Source: an uncultured Megasphaera sp.
GTDB taxonomy: Bacteria > Bacillota > Negativicutes > Veillonellales > Megasphaeraceae
Direction: 5' to 3'
DNA: 32,424 nt
Assembly: GCA_937895695.1 (NCBI GenBank)
Contig: CALBLM010000340.1
Location: forward strand, 1-32,424
This document shows positions 15,905-23,260 of this stretch, one piece after another. A model generated the notes under the pieces. It was not told the origin of the DNA. It saw only the letters and a list, made by a program, of their open reading frames with translations, and made no database searches. Each line of letters starts with the position of its first letter. Position 1 is the first letter of the stretch. Position numbers and translations under genes: made by a program.

Positions 15905-17353
15905 ATGTCAACTGAATATTATGGAACAACATTAAAAGCATTGATTAAATTGACAAACACGAAATACGCCGATATTGCATCATATATTGGTTATGACATT
16001 TCTTATATTAGCAAATGGTGCAGTAATAACAAATTACCTTCTTCACGTTATGTAGAACATATTAATACGAAATTAAGTGAATATTTTACTGCTATAATTC
16101 ATGAACAAAAAAAAGAAAATGAATTTTATCAATGGCTACATACAACAGAATCTACTGATATTTTATTTCTCATTAATCAGCAATTAAGTGCAGCATATCG
16201 TTTTTCCTTACAACTAGGTCATAAAGATCTAGAAACCAAAGCTTCCGTACGTCTTATTACCGGTTATGAACCAGTACGACAATTTTTACGTACTATGCTT
16301 CCACAAAAATTAAATTCATGTAATAAAAATCAGGAACTAATCATATATGGTGAATTTTGTACCTTATTTGACGCGGATTTTTGGTCATATCTAGATATAT
16401 TGAATATTTCGAGTCCTCATTTTTCTATTCATGTCGGTTTAGATAAAAAAAAGTTAAAAACACCATTTTATATCGAAGCACTATATAAAATTCTCAATCA
16501 ATATATAAATTTTGATTTTTTCTTTTATGACAATGACGATGTAAAAGACACGAACTTAATCATTGCCAAAAATACGTTTGTCCTCCAATACGCAAAACCA
16601 AGTTCTCGTGGTCTTGCACTATGCACATATATCGAAGATTCTATGTATATACAAGATATTTACGAAAAATTTATTCTTAATAAAAACAATGCCTCTCTCT
16701 TCATGTATCCTTGCCTTTCACCATGGCAAACAGATCCAGACTATCGTACTTCCTTTTATGCTTCCCATCGTTTCTTCTTTTTTCTCACAAATGGAGTAGA
16801 ATATTTACTTCCACACCATGTATTCGACATAATGCTACGTCATGCCAATAAAGATAGTATTTTCTCCATTGAACGATTACGAATTACTTGGGAAGAAATT
16901 TTGAATAAATCAGAAATGACGATTCTAATTCCTGAAACTTCATTACTTCGTTACTTAGAAACCGGACATATTGATCTAACCGATTTACAATATATAATGA
17001 GTCCAGAAGAACGAATAGCACATATTGAAAGTGTTCTCACATATGTAAAGGAAAACCCTACATTAATACTAGGAATGGTTCATATCTCTCACAATATGAC
17101 TGGAAATGAAATGGCAAATCTCTCATTCTATTCCAATTACAAAACTAGTTTTTTCAAAAAAAATACTTTATGTATTACAAATGATGCATATCCTTTCTAC
17201 TCAATTACAGATACAGAATTACATCATCTGTTGTTAAATTATTTTAAACAGTTTCAACAATCTAATTTATATCAACACTATTCCGCCGATGAATTAAAAA
17301 AAATATACGCAACTTATAAACCATTAATCGAAAAAATCGTGAAAATCCAATAA
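15905..17353 (+). CDS. HTH (XRE-like) regulator with unknown C-terminal region
   Basis: A 482-residue protein with an N-terminal helix-turn-helix at about 10-60 (YADIASYIGYDISYISKWCS), followed by a long region I cannot assign. The remainder is rich in aromatic residues (many Phe, Tyr and His), has no signal peptide or P-loop, and does not resemble the sigma-54 activator PrdR. AGGTGG precedes the ATG. It is transcribed away from prdC and sits upstream of prdF, so it probably regulates the island, perhaps sensing proline or hydroxyproline. The coding sequence is strikingly AT-rich (13 of 60 G+C in the line at 16441). DNA binding is likely; target and ligand are inferred from position only. Confidence 0.75.
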   Translation: MSTEYYGTTLKALIKLTNTKYADIASYIGYDISYISKWCSNNKLPSSRYVEHINTKLSEYFTAIIHEQKKENEFYQWLHTTESTDILFLINQQLSAAYRFSLQLGHKDLETKASVRLITGYEPVRQFLRTMLPQKLNSCNKNQELIIYGEFCTLFDADFWSYLDILNISSPHFSIHVGLDKKKLKTPFYIEALYKILNQYINFDFFFYDNDDVKDTNLIIAKNTFVLQYAKPSSRGLALCTYIEDSMYIQDIYEKFILNKNNASLFMYPCLSPWQTDPDYRTSFYASHRFFFFLTNGVEYLLPHHVFDIMLRHANKDSIFSIERLRITWEEILNKSEMTILIPETSLLRYLETGHIDLTDLQYIMSPEERIAHIESVLTYVKENPTLILGMVHISHNMTGNEMANLSFYSNYKTSFFKKNTLCITNDAYPFYSITDTELHHLLLNYFKQFQQSNLYQHYSADELKKIYATYKPLIEKIVKIQ

Positions 17354-17529
17354 ACATAAAATTTATATATATTTTACGTTCACACATATGTTCTATATTT
17401 GCGAAGCTTATGTACAGCTTTTTCTTATTTTATATTATCTATAATAAGCGATGAATTTTATATTTTTATGTTTGCGTCTTATTTATCCGTATTTTTTATA
17501 TTTTTATCATTGTTTTTATTTCATTGTGC

Positions 17530-17558
17530 TTGACTAATTTCATATTTAAAAATATAAT
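17530..17558 (+). promoter_or_regulatory. Sigma-70-type promoter of the prdF-transporter operon
   Basis: TTGACT at 17530-17535 and TATAAT at 17553-17558 are separated by exactly 17 bases. Transcription should start near 17565, giving a leader of about 100 bases before the prdF start. The AT-rich sequence 17354-17529 upstream shows no gene. Confidence 0.8.
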
Positions 17559-17603
17559 GAATCCATCTTAAGAAAGAGAAAAACAAAATAACGGGATTCA
17601 TAA

Positions 17604-17643
17604 ATAACGGTGTTTATTTTTATTAAAAAATAAACACCGTTAT
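17604..17643 (+). promoter_or_regulatory. 18-bp hairpin in the prdF leader (attenuator or operator)
   Basis: Positions 17604-17621 pair perfectly with 17626-17643 around a 4-base loop, and TATTTTAG follows. The hairpin lies downstream of the promoter at 17530-17558 and only about 8 bases before the GAAAGG ribosome site of prdF. A terminator for the upstream regulator would leave no room for a prdF promoter behind it. It is therefore more likely a conditional terminator, a translation-control hairpin or a protein-binding operator. Confidence 0.7.
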
Positions 17644-17664
17644 ATTTTAGAAAGGATGAGTGTA

Positions 17665-18711
17665 ATGTGGCATGCAAAGTTAAATCGTTTGCTCGAACCT
17701 TTATCTGGAAATCAGCAATTCATTGCTATCGATTCTCATACAATGGGCGAACCTACACGAATTATCATTGATGGATTTCCTCATGCAAAAGGCAATACAA
17801 TGATGGAAAAGAAACAATATATTACAACACATTATGATTCTTACCGTAAAACACTTATGCTAGAACCACGCGGTCATTCCAACATGTTCGGTGCTATACT
17901 CATGACACCGGTTCATAAAGAAGCTGACGTTGGCGTTGTTTTCATGGATAGCGGCGGATATCTTAATATGTGCGGTCATGGTTCTATGGGCGTAGCCACC
18001 GTACTAGTCAATGAGCATATGATACATGTTACAGAGCCATATACTACAATTATTCTTGATACGCCAGCTGGAATGGTTTCCACCAAAGTTCATGTTATTT
18101 CAGGTCAGGCTGCTGAAGTTACAATTACCAACGTTCCCTGTTTTCTGTATCGGCGCAATGTAAAAATTCCATTAACAGATTTTGGTATCATTACAGTCGA
18201 TATTTCTTTTGGTGGCAGTTTTTTTGCTTTAGTAAATGCTGATACACTAAACATTTCGCTAGATCCCAGCAATATAAAATATTTGATCACTAAGGGAATG
18301 GAAATTCTACACATTATAAATTCTCAAGAAAAAATTCAACATCCATATTTAGATATTCATTCCGTAGATTTAGTTGAATTTTATGGTAAAGCAGACACCC
18401 AAAAAGCAACTTTAAAAAATGCCGTCATATTTGGCAATCATCAAATTGACCGTAGTCCTTGTGGTACGGGAACGAGTGCTAAAGTCGCAACTTTATACCA
18501 TAAAGGTGTATTAAAAAAAGATGAAGTATTTACCTATGAAAGTATTATGGGAACTTTATTTAAAGCTAAAGTTATTAAAGATACTAAAGTTGGAGCATTT
18601 CCAGCTGCTATACCCCAAATAACAGGAAGTGCTTATATTACAGGTATAAATACACTCATAATGAATAAAAACGACCCATTTAAACAGGGATTCCAAATCA
18701 AAGATTCATAA
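17665..18711 (+). CDS. prdF: Proline racemase
   Basis: A PLP-independent racemase that interconverts L- and D-proline by a two-cysteine mechanism. Both catalytic cysteines are present: Cys103 in NMCGHGSMG and Cys266 in DRSPCGTGTSA. The ISFGGSFFA motif, MLEPRGH and the closing ITGSAYITG match clostridial PrdF closely, favouring proline racemase over hydroxyproline epimerase. I chose the ATG at 17665 (348 residues) because AAAGG lies at the right distance; the ATG at 17656 overlaps that site. It is first in the transporter operon and supplies D-proline to PrdA/PrdB encoded divergently. Cytoplasmic. Confidence 0.93.
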   Translation: MWHAKLNRLLEPLSGNQQFIAIDSHTMGEPTRIIIDGFPHAKGNTMMEKKQYITTHYDSYRKTLMLEPRGHSNMFGAILMTPVHKEADVGVVFMDSGGYLNMCGHGSMGVATVLVNEHMIHVTEPYTTIILDTPAGMVSTKVHVISGQAAEVTITNVPCFLYRRNVKIPLTDFGIITVDISFGGSFFALVNADTLNISLDPSNIKYLITKGMEILHIINSQEKIQHPYLDIHSVDLVEFYGKADTQKATLKNAVIFGNHQIDRSPCGTGTSAKVATLYHKGVLKKDEVFTYESIMGTLFKAKVIKDTKVGAFPAAIPQITGSAYITGINTLIMNKNDPFKQGFQIKDS

Positions 18712-18797
18712 TCTATATTGGTATATTGGCATTTTTATTTGAAAAAGCCTATATATATAATCAATAAACTGATACTACTAAGAGAGGAGTGTTTGTT

Positions 18798-19574
18798 ATG
18801 ATGTTGAATAACATAAAAAAAGCAGTATGCATAGGTATGGGGATCATGATTATGTCCATGTTATTGGTTGGCTGTGGTAATACGGATGGAGGAAACAAAA
18901 CAGAAAGTTTAAAAGGGAAAGAATTAAAAGTTGCCACTGGTATTTTTGCTCCCTTTTCCTACAAAGATGATAACGGTAAACTTGTTGGCTTTGATGAAGA
19001 CTTACTCGATGCTTTATCAAAAAAATGTGGTTTTACATATAAAATTACAGCTACGGAATATGATAACATGTTTATGTCGATCCAAAATGGTGAATATGAT
19101 CTTGGCATGGGCCAAGTCTGTATAACCGATGAGCGTAAACAAAAAATGGACTTTGTCGGGCCGTATCGTTCAGCAGGTCTGCAGTTTGTTGTTAAGAAAG
19201 ATTCTGGTATTACATCACTCGATCAGCTAAACGGTAAAAAAATCGCTGTTGAAAAAGGAACTGCTGCCCACAAATATGTTACTGAACACTGCAAAGATTC
19301 TGAAATCGTCGTCTTCCCACAAATTGCTTCCGCTTATATGGAAGTAGAACAAGGAAAAGCAGATGCCTTAATGCAGGATACACCAAATGTACAGTTTTAT
19401 ATCAAACAGCATCCGGATTGCAATTTAATGCTTTTGGGTAATGATACAGATAAGATTCCTGACGGCTTTGCTATCCCTAAAGACAGTCCATATAAAGACG
19501 AATTAAACAACGCCCTGCAAGAATTAAAAGATAATGGTACGATTAAAAAGATTGAAGATAAATGGTTAAATTAA
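18798..19574 (+). CDS. Amino-acid ABC transporter substrate-binding lipoprotein
   Basis: A family 3 periplasmic binding protein of 258 residues. A lipoprotein signal ends in LLVGC, with Cys29 the lipidated residue. After a short linker the two-lobed binding domain shows VATGIFAPFSYKDDNGKLVGFDEDLL, the TDERKQKMDF motif whose Arg usually holds the ligand carboxylate, and DALMQDTPN. GAGAGGAG precedes the ATG at 18798; the GTG at 18789 overlaps that site. With the next two genes it makes an importer, by context probably for proline or hydroxyproline, although polar amino acids are the family default. Confidence 0.88.
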   Translation: MMLNNIKKAVCIGMGIMIMSMLLVGCGNTDGGNKTESLKGKELKVATGIFAPFSYKDDNGKLVGFDEDLLDALSKKCGFTYKITATEYDNMFMSIQNGEYDLGMGQVCITDERKQKMDFVGPYRSAGLQFVVKKDSGITSLDQLNGKKIAVEKGTAAHKYVTEHCKDSEIVVFPQIASAYMEVEQGKADALMQDTPNVQFYIKQHPDCNLMLLGNDTDKIPDGFAIPKDSPYKDELNNALQELKDNGTIKKIEDKWLN

Positions 19575-19589
19575 TGTAATAACAAAAAG

Positions 19590-19622
19590 ACAGGGATTGC
19601 TTCTTCATGCAGTAACCCCTGT
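19590..19622 (+). repeat. Intercistronic hairpin between binding protein and permease
   Basis: ACAGGG at 19590-19595 pairs with CCCTGT at 19617-19622, with a further five pairs inside (one G-U) after a 3-base bulge. No T-run follows. Such hairpins often protect the 5' message and raise the yield of the binding protein over the membrane parts. Confidence 0.4.
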
Positions 19623-19659
19623 CCAATATTACTGTATAGTTGTTGTGGGGGGATATCAT

Positions 19660-20319
19660 ATGTTTAGCACAGCACACTTTGGTGTCATTTTGGGCGTCAT
19701 TGCCCATGGACTGATATGGACTATAATTATTTCTATCTGTAGTATTATTATTGGGTATTTTATCGGTTTAGTTACAGGTTTTTCCAGAGCCCGTCATATT
19801 AAAATTTTGAACTCTATCAGTGCCTTTTATGTATGGGTTATTCGCAGTACACCAATTTTAGTACAAGCATTATATATTTACTTTGTTATTCCTAAAATTT
19901 TGGGAATACATCTTTCTCATGTGGCTGCTGGTATTTTCTGCGTATCCATTAATGCCGGAGCGTATATTTCAGAAATTGTCCGCGGTGCTATCTTAGAAGT
20001 TCCAAAAGGACAATGGGAAGCTGGTTTATCTTTAGGTATGACAAAACTACAAATAGTGAGGAAATTAATTTTGCCAATAGCCTTTCGTACAATGCTTCCT
20101 GCATTAGGCAACCAATTAATTATAACGGTTAAAGATACTTCTATTTTAACTATTATTGGCGTTGCAGAAATGACGTATCAAGCAGGACAATACGCTTCTT
20201 CTACCTTTGAATTTGTCGAAAGCTATAGCATATTAGCATTATTCTACTTAGTATTGATTTCTATTTTAAGCTTTATTGTTACTATATGCGAACAAAAGAT
20301 GGGAGCCGGTATAAAATGA
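19660..20319 (+). CDS. Amino-acid ABC transporter permease
   Basis: A 219-residue inner-membrane permease of the HisM/GlnP type with about five hydrophobic segments (near 5-35, 60-80, 85-105, 150-165 and 190-210). The cytoplasmic coupling loop reads EVPKGQWEAGLSLGMTKLQI, the family EAA signature. I chose the ATG at 19660, which has a GGGGGGAT ribosome site; a TTG at 19597 in the same frame falls inside the intercistronic hairpin. The stop overlaps the ATG of the ATPase gene (20316-20319). It forms the channel of the importer. Confidence 0.9.
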   Translation: MFSTAHFGVILGVIAHGLIWTIIISICSIIIGYFIGLVTGFSRARHIKILNSISAFYVWVIRSTPILVQALYIYFVIPKILGIHLSHVAAGIFCVSINAGAYISEIVRGAILEVPKGQWEAGLSLGMTKLQIVRKLILPIAFRTMLPALGNQLIITVKDTSILTIIGVAEMTYQAGQYASSTFEFVESYSILALFYLVLISILSFIVTICEQKMGAGIK

Positions 20320-21056
20320 AAGAACAACATACCTTAATGCGTATAAGCCATTTAAAAAAGCAATACGACGATAATCTCGTTTTAAATGATATTTCTCTTG
20401 ATATACATGATGAAGTAACATGCATATTGGGACCATCAGGAGCAGGAAAAAGCACCTTCCTTCGCTGTCTAAATTTGCTAGAACAGCCCACAGGAGGAGA
20501 CATTATATATAATGGTCATAGTATCCTTGAAAAGGGATATGATATTCGAAAAATGCGTGAAGAAGTATCTATGGTTTTTCAACATTTTAATTTATTTCCC
20601 CTACGAACCGTCGTAGGAAATGTCATGCTCGCTCTGCAAAGTGTTAAAAAAATGAATAAAAACGATGCTCATGATATTGCTATGGAAATGCTAAAAAAAG
20701 TCGATATGGCACAAAAAGCCGATAAATATCCCGATATGCTCTCAGGCGGACAGCAACAGCGTGTCGCTATTGCTAGAACACTTGCTATGAATCCCAAAAT
20801 AATTTTATTCGATGAACCTACTTCCGCACTAGATCCGGAATTAGTAGGCGGTGTACTTGATGTTATGCGTAATCTAGCCGAAAACGGTATGGCAATGGTT
20901 ATTGTCACACACGAAATGGCATTTGCCCGTGATGTCTCAGATCGTATTATTTTCATGGCTGACAGTATCGTACAAGAAGATGCTTCACCTAATGATTTTT
21001 TTACTCAGCCAAAGACAGACCGCGCTCATGCATTTTTAAAACGTTTCTTATCATAA
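20316..21056 (+). CDS. Amino-acid ABC transporter ATP-binding protein
   Basis: The 246-residue ATPase drives the importer. Walker A is GPSGAGKST (39-47), the Q-loop FQHFNLFPL, the signature LSGGQQQR and Walker B ILFDEPTSALDPE, followed by the His switch in VIVTHEM. The ATG overlaps the permease stop in ATGA, so the two are coupled; a longer frame from 20286 would run back into the permease gene. It belongs to the GlnQ/HisP subgroup of polar amino-acid transporters. Confidence 0.95.
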   Translation: MKEQHTLMRISHLKKQYDDNLVLNDISLDIHDEVTCILGPSGAGKSTFLRCLNLLEQPTGGDIIYNGHSILEKGYDIRKMREEVSMVFQHFNLFPLRTVVGNVMLALQSVKKMNKNDAHDIAMEMLKKVDMAQKADKYPDMLSGGQQQRVAIARTLAMNPKIILFDEPTSALDPELVGGVLDVMRNLAENGMAMVIVTHEMAFARDVSDRIIFMADSIVQEDASPNDFFTQPKTDRAHAFLKRFLS

Positions 21057-21078
21057 TTACATTGAGAGGATCTACCAT

Positions 21079-21690
21079 ATGGAAAAATTTATTGTCACCA
21101 TCAATCGACAATTTGGTAGCATGGGCCGACCGATTGCTAAAGAAATGGCTCAACAACTCAACGTCGATTTCTATGACCGTGATTTAATTGAAATGGCAGC
21201 AAAAAAAATGAATATGTCTCTTTCTATTGCTAGTGATTTAGAAGAAACGGCTCCTAAAAACAAATTTTGGAATATGTGTTTTCCATTGGGGCATATAGAA
21301 GCCAAAAAACAGGATGAAATCTTTCAAGTTGAAAAACAAATTATTCTCGATTTAGCGGATGCTCAATCTTGTATTATCGTTGGTCGCTGTTCCGATTATA
21401 CACTTCGCTCCACACCACATTTATTGCGTATTTTTATTTACGCACCCTATGAAAAACGGCTAAAAAATTGTATTGAACGTTTAAAAATGGATAAAGATAC
21501 TGCTAAAGCCATGATTCACCGTGTTGATAGAGCACGCGATGCCTATCAAATGCGATATGCTCACTATCTGCCAGGTGATTTTCAATACAATGACTTACTC
21601 ATTGACAGCAGCTTATTGGGTATTGAAGATACCGCTCAATATTTGAGTGAACTCGTATTAAAGAAATTTTCTGCTCATCATATACAATAG
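21079..21690 (+). CDS. Cytidylate-kinase-like family protein
   Basis: A 203-residue member of the cytidylate kinase-like group common in Firmicutes: the start MEKFIVTINRQFGSMGRPIA and FYDRDLIEMAAKKM are typical, as are IIVGRCSDYTL and the late Arg-rich lid (IHRVDRARDAYQMRY). The phosphate-binding loop reads GSMGRP instead of the more usual GSGGR, so nucleotide binding may be altered. GAGAGG precedes the ATG, 22 bases after the ATPase stop, so it is the last gene of the prdF-transporter operon. These proteins are not the housekeeping Cmk, and their substrate is generally unknown. A role in the proline pathway is not obvious. Confidence 0.8.
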   Translation: MEKFIVTINRQFGSMGRPIAKEMAQQLNVDFYDRDLIEMAAKKMNMSLSIASDLEETAPKNKFWNMCFPLGHIEAKKQDEIFQVEKQIILDLADAQSCIIVGRCSDYTLRSTPHLLRIFIYAPYEKRLKNCIERLKMDKDTAKAMIHRVDRARDAYQMRYAHYLPGDFQYNDLLIDSSLLGIEDTAQYLSELVLKKFSAHHIQ

Positions 21691-21725
21691 TTATAAATTT
21701 TTTAATTCTCTCTTTTTTATATGTC

Positions 21726-21756
21726 AAACCCCCGCTGTTTAATACAACGGGGGTTT
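21726..21756 (+). terminator. Terminator between the cytidylate-kinase-like gene and cbiK
   Basis: AAACCCCCG (21726-21734) pairs with 21748-21756 over a 13-base loop. Modest T-rich sequence follows on both strands, so it probably ends transcription of the plus-strand transporter operon and the convergent cbiK gene. Confidence 0.8.
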
Positions 21757-21797
21757 ATCATATATACTATAATATTATTAAGAAATATATCGTATTA

Positions 21798-22802
21798 TTA
21801 TTTTTCCAACGCATCCCATGCTTCGTTAGCACGTTCTACGAACATGTTACGAACGGCTTCATTTTCACCGAGTCCATGAATGTACGGCGTCACGTTGAAC
21901 CCTTCTTTTTCCAAAATGCTCTTATGGGAATCAGCATCATCGCCGGCCATGTCGTTATTGGCATGATCGCCAGCAACCATCATCATCGGCATGAGCGTGA
22001 CATTTTTAATGCCTTTTGCTTTCAGCTGCGGGATAACGGTATCCAAATGAGGCCAGCCTTCTACAGAATATACAAATACATTGCCTACGTTAGCAGCATC
22101 TAAGCGGTCCTGCAAGACGGCATAGTATGCATTAGCCGGATGCGGCGTACCGTGAGCCATAACAAGGACAGCATCTTTTTTACCCATTTTTGGGAACTGT
22201 GTAGAAAGAGCTTGAACAAATTCAGCTAAATCATCACGTTGATCTTCCTGTCCCATCCAATAGAGAATCGGCGTACCAATAGTCATCCGTTTGAAATCAT
22301 TTTTATAAAGGTCAAAAATAGCTGTATCGTATGCGTATTCCATTCCCGGAATAACATCTAATGTCGTAATAGCTACACGTGTATAACCATCTTTTTTGAG
22401 CTGTGCCATCGCCTGTTCCGGCGTCGGAATCGTCAAGCCTTCTTTCGCTTTGATGCGATCTACAATAATATGAGATGTAAAGGCTGTAACTACTTTTTGA
22501 TTGGGATGCGCCGCTTGAATCGCTGCAACAGTCTTATCAATCGTTTTTGCACGGTTTTCTTTATATGTCGTACCAAAACTAAGAACGAGGATTGCATCCT
22601 TATTTGCAACATGCTGCATTGCCGGATTGTTGTATGTACGTACACCAATTTCAGCAGCTTGTTTTAATGCCGGCGTCGCATCTTTTACTTCCGGATTCAA
22701 TGTATAACCGGCTGCCGATACAGGCATCCCTGTACCCACTACACCCAAAGCCATTGTAGCCAAAGACAAACATACCATTTTTTTCAATTTTTTTCCAAAC
22801 AT
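21798..22802 (-). CDS. cbiK: Exported CbiK-type sirohydrochlorin cobaltochelatase
   Basis: CbiK inserts Co2+ into sirohydrochlorin in the early-cobalt (anaerobic) route to vitamin B12. The 334-residue protein has the catalytic His217 in VMAHGTPH and His280 in VAGDHANNDMAGDD, both characteristic of CbiK. The first 30 residues are a clear signal peptide (positive start, hydrophobic core, PVSA-AG cleavage region), so the protein is exported, like periplasmic CbiK of Desulfovibrio. I chose the ATG at 22802 with AAGGAG upstream; the frame continues to 22865 without family support. A cobalamin riboswitch and terminator precede it. No other B12 genes are in the window. A transport or scavenging role for tetrapyrrole or metal is possible. 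Confidence 0.9.
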   Translation of the reverse strand: MFGKKLKKMVCLSLATMALGVVGTGMPVSAAGYTLNPEVKDATPALKQAAEIGVRTYNNPAMQHVANKDAILVLSFGTTYKENRAKTIDKTVAAIQAAHPNQKVVTAFTSHIIVDRIKAKEGLTIPTPEQAMAQLKKDGYTRVAITTLDVIPGMEYAYDTAIFDLYKNDFKRMTIGTPILYWMGQEDQRDDLAEFVQALSTQFPKMGKKDAVLVMAHGTPHPANAYYAVLQDRLDAANVGNVFVYSVEGWPHLDTVIPQLKAKGIKNVTLMPMMMVAGDHANNDMAGDDADSHKSILEKEGFNVTPYIHGLGENEAVRNMFVERANEAWDALEK

Positions 22803-22874
22803 GATACCACTCCTTTTTGATATCGAGGACAGCATACATATCGTCATCACAGCCAGTAAGCTCATTGCCAGTAT

Positions 22875-22902
22875 AAAAAAGGCCGCACGAATTCCGTGCG
22901 GC
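22875..22902 (-). terminator. Riboswitch-controlled terminator before cbiK
   Basis: GCCGCACG (22882-22889) pairs perfectly with 22895-22902 over a 5-base loop, followed on the minus strand by six T (22875-22880). It lies between the cobalamin aptamer and the cbiK start, so it is the expression platform that stops transcription when cobalamin is bound. Confidence 0.9.
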
Positions 22903-22920
22903 TTGAATAGCTAAATACTA

Positions 22921-23118
22921 GTCAATCTCCATCCCCATCGCTCGCAGGTCTATCGGTGATTATCCATCAGGCAGTTCTTCTGGCTCGGAGTCATCATCAC
23001 AACTGTGCCTTCCCATACATGCGTACAGTGACATATATACAGTTTGACTCATCCTTACAGCGGCGGGACCGCGCCGGTCTTGCACCGGTCTTCTCTATTA
23101 AGTCTGCTACACCTAATG
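22921..23118 (-). promoter_or_regulatory. Cobalamin riboswitch
   Basis: On the minus strand the conserved cobalamin aptamer elements appear in order: GGTGCAAGACCGG with GCGGTCCCGCCGCTGT (about 23050-23090), GGGAAGG (about 23010), and a B12-box-like GAGCCAGAAGAACTGCCTG with GGATAATCACC (about 22955-22990). The ends are estimated from typical aptamer size. It sits between a good promoter and the terminator at 22875-22902. It should reduce cbiK expression at high adenosyl- or other cobalamin. Confidence 0.92.
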
Positions 23119-23138
23119 TACAATATGTAATTACATCT

Positions 23139-23167
23139 ATTATATCATGGTACAGTATCTCTGTAAA
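23139..23167 (-). promoter_or_regulatory. Promoter of the riboswitch-cbiK transcript
   Basis: On the minus strand TTTACA (23167-23162) and TATAAT (23144-23139) are 17 bases apart, just upstream of the cobalamin aptamer. Confidence 0.75.
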
Positions 23168-23208
23168 TTTTTATATAACTGCTTAAAAAATCTTGATTCG
23201 TTCATACG

Positions 23209-23250
23209 AAAAAACATGCTCTTCTACCCAAATAAAATAGAAAAGCATGT
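23209..23250 (-). terminator. Terminator of the dnaX-to-eis gene run
   Basis: Positions 23214-23226 and 23238-23250 form a 13-bp stem with one mismatch and an 11-base loop. Six T follow on the minus strand (23209-23214). It lies just after the stop at 23261. I saw no comparable hairpin inside the gene run above it. Confidence 0.85.
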
Positions 23251-23260
23251 CATGTTACGG

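Noticed and set aside
17604..17643. Simple terminator of the HTH regulator gene
   Set aside because: A good promoter lies upstream at 17530-17558 and none can fit between the hairpin and prdF, so it is more likely in the prdF leader.
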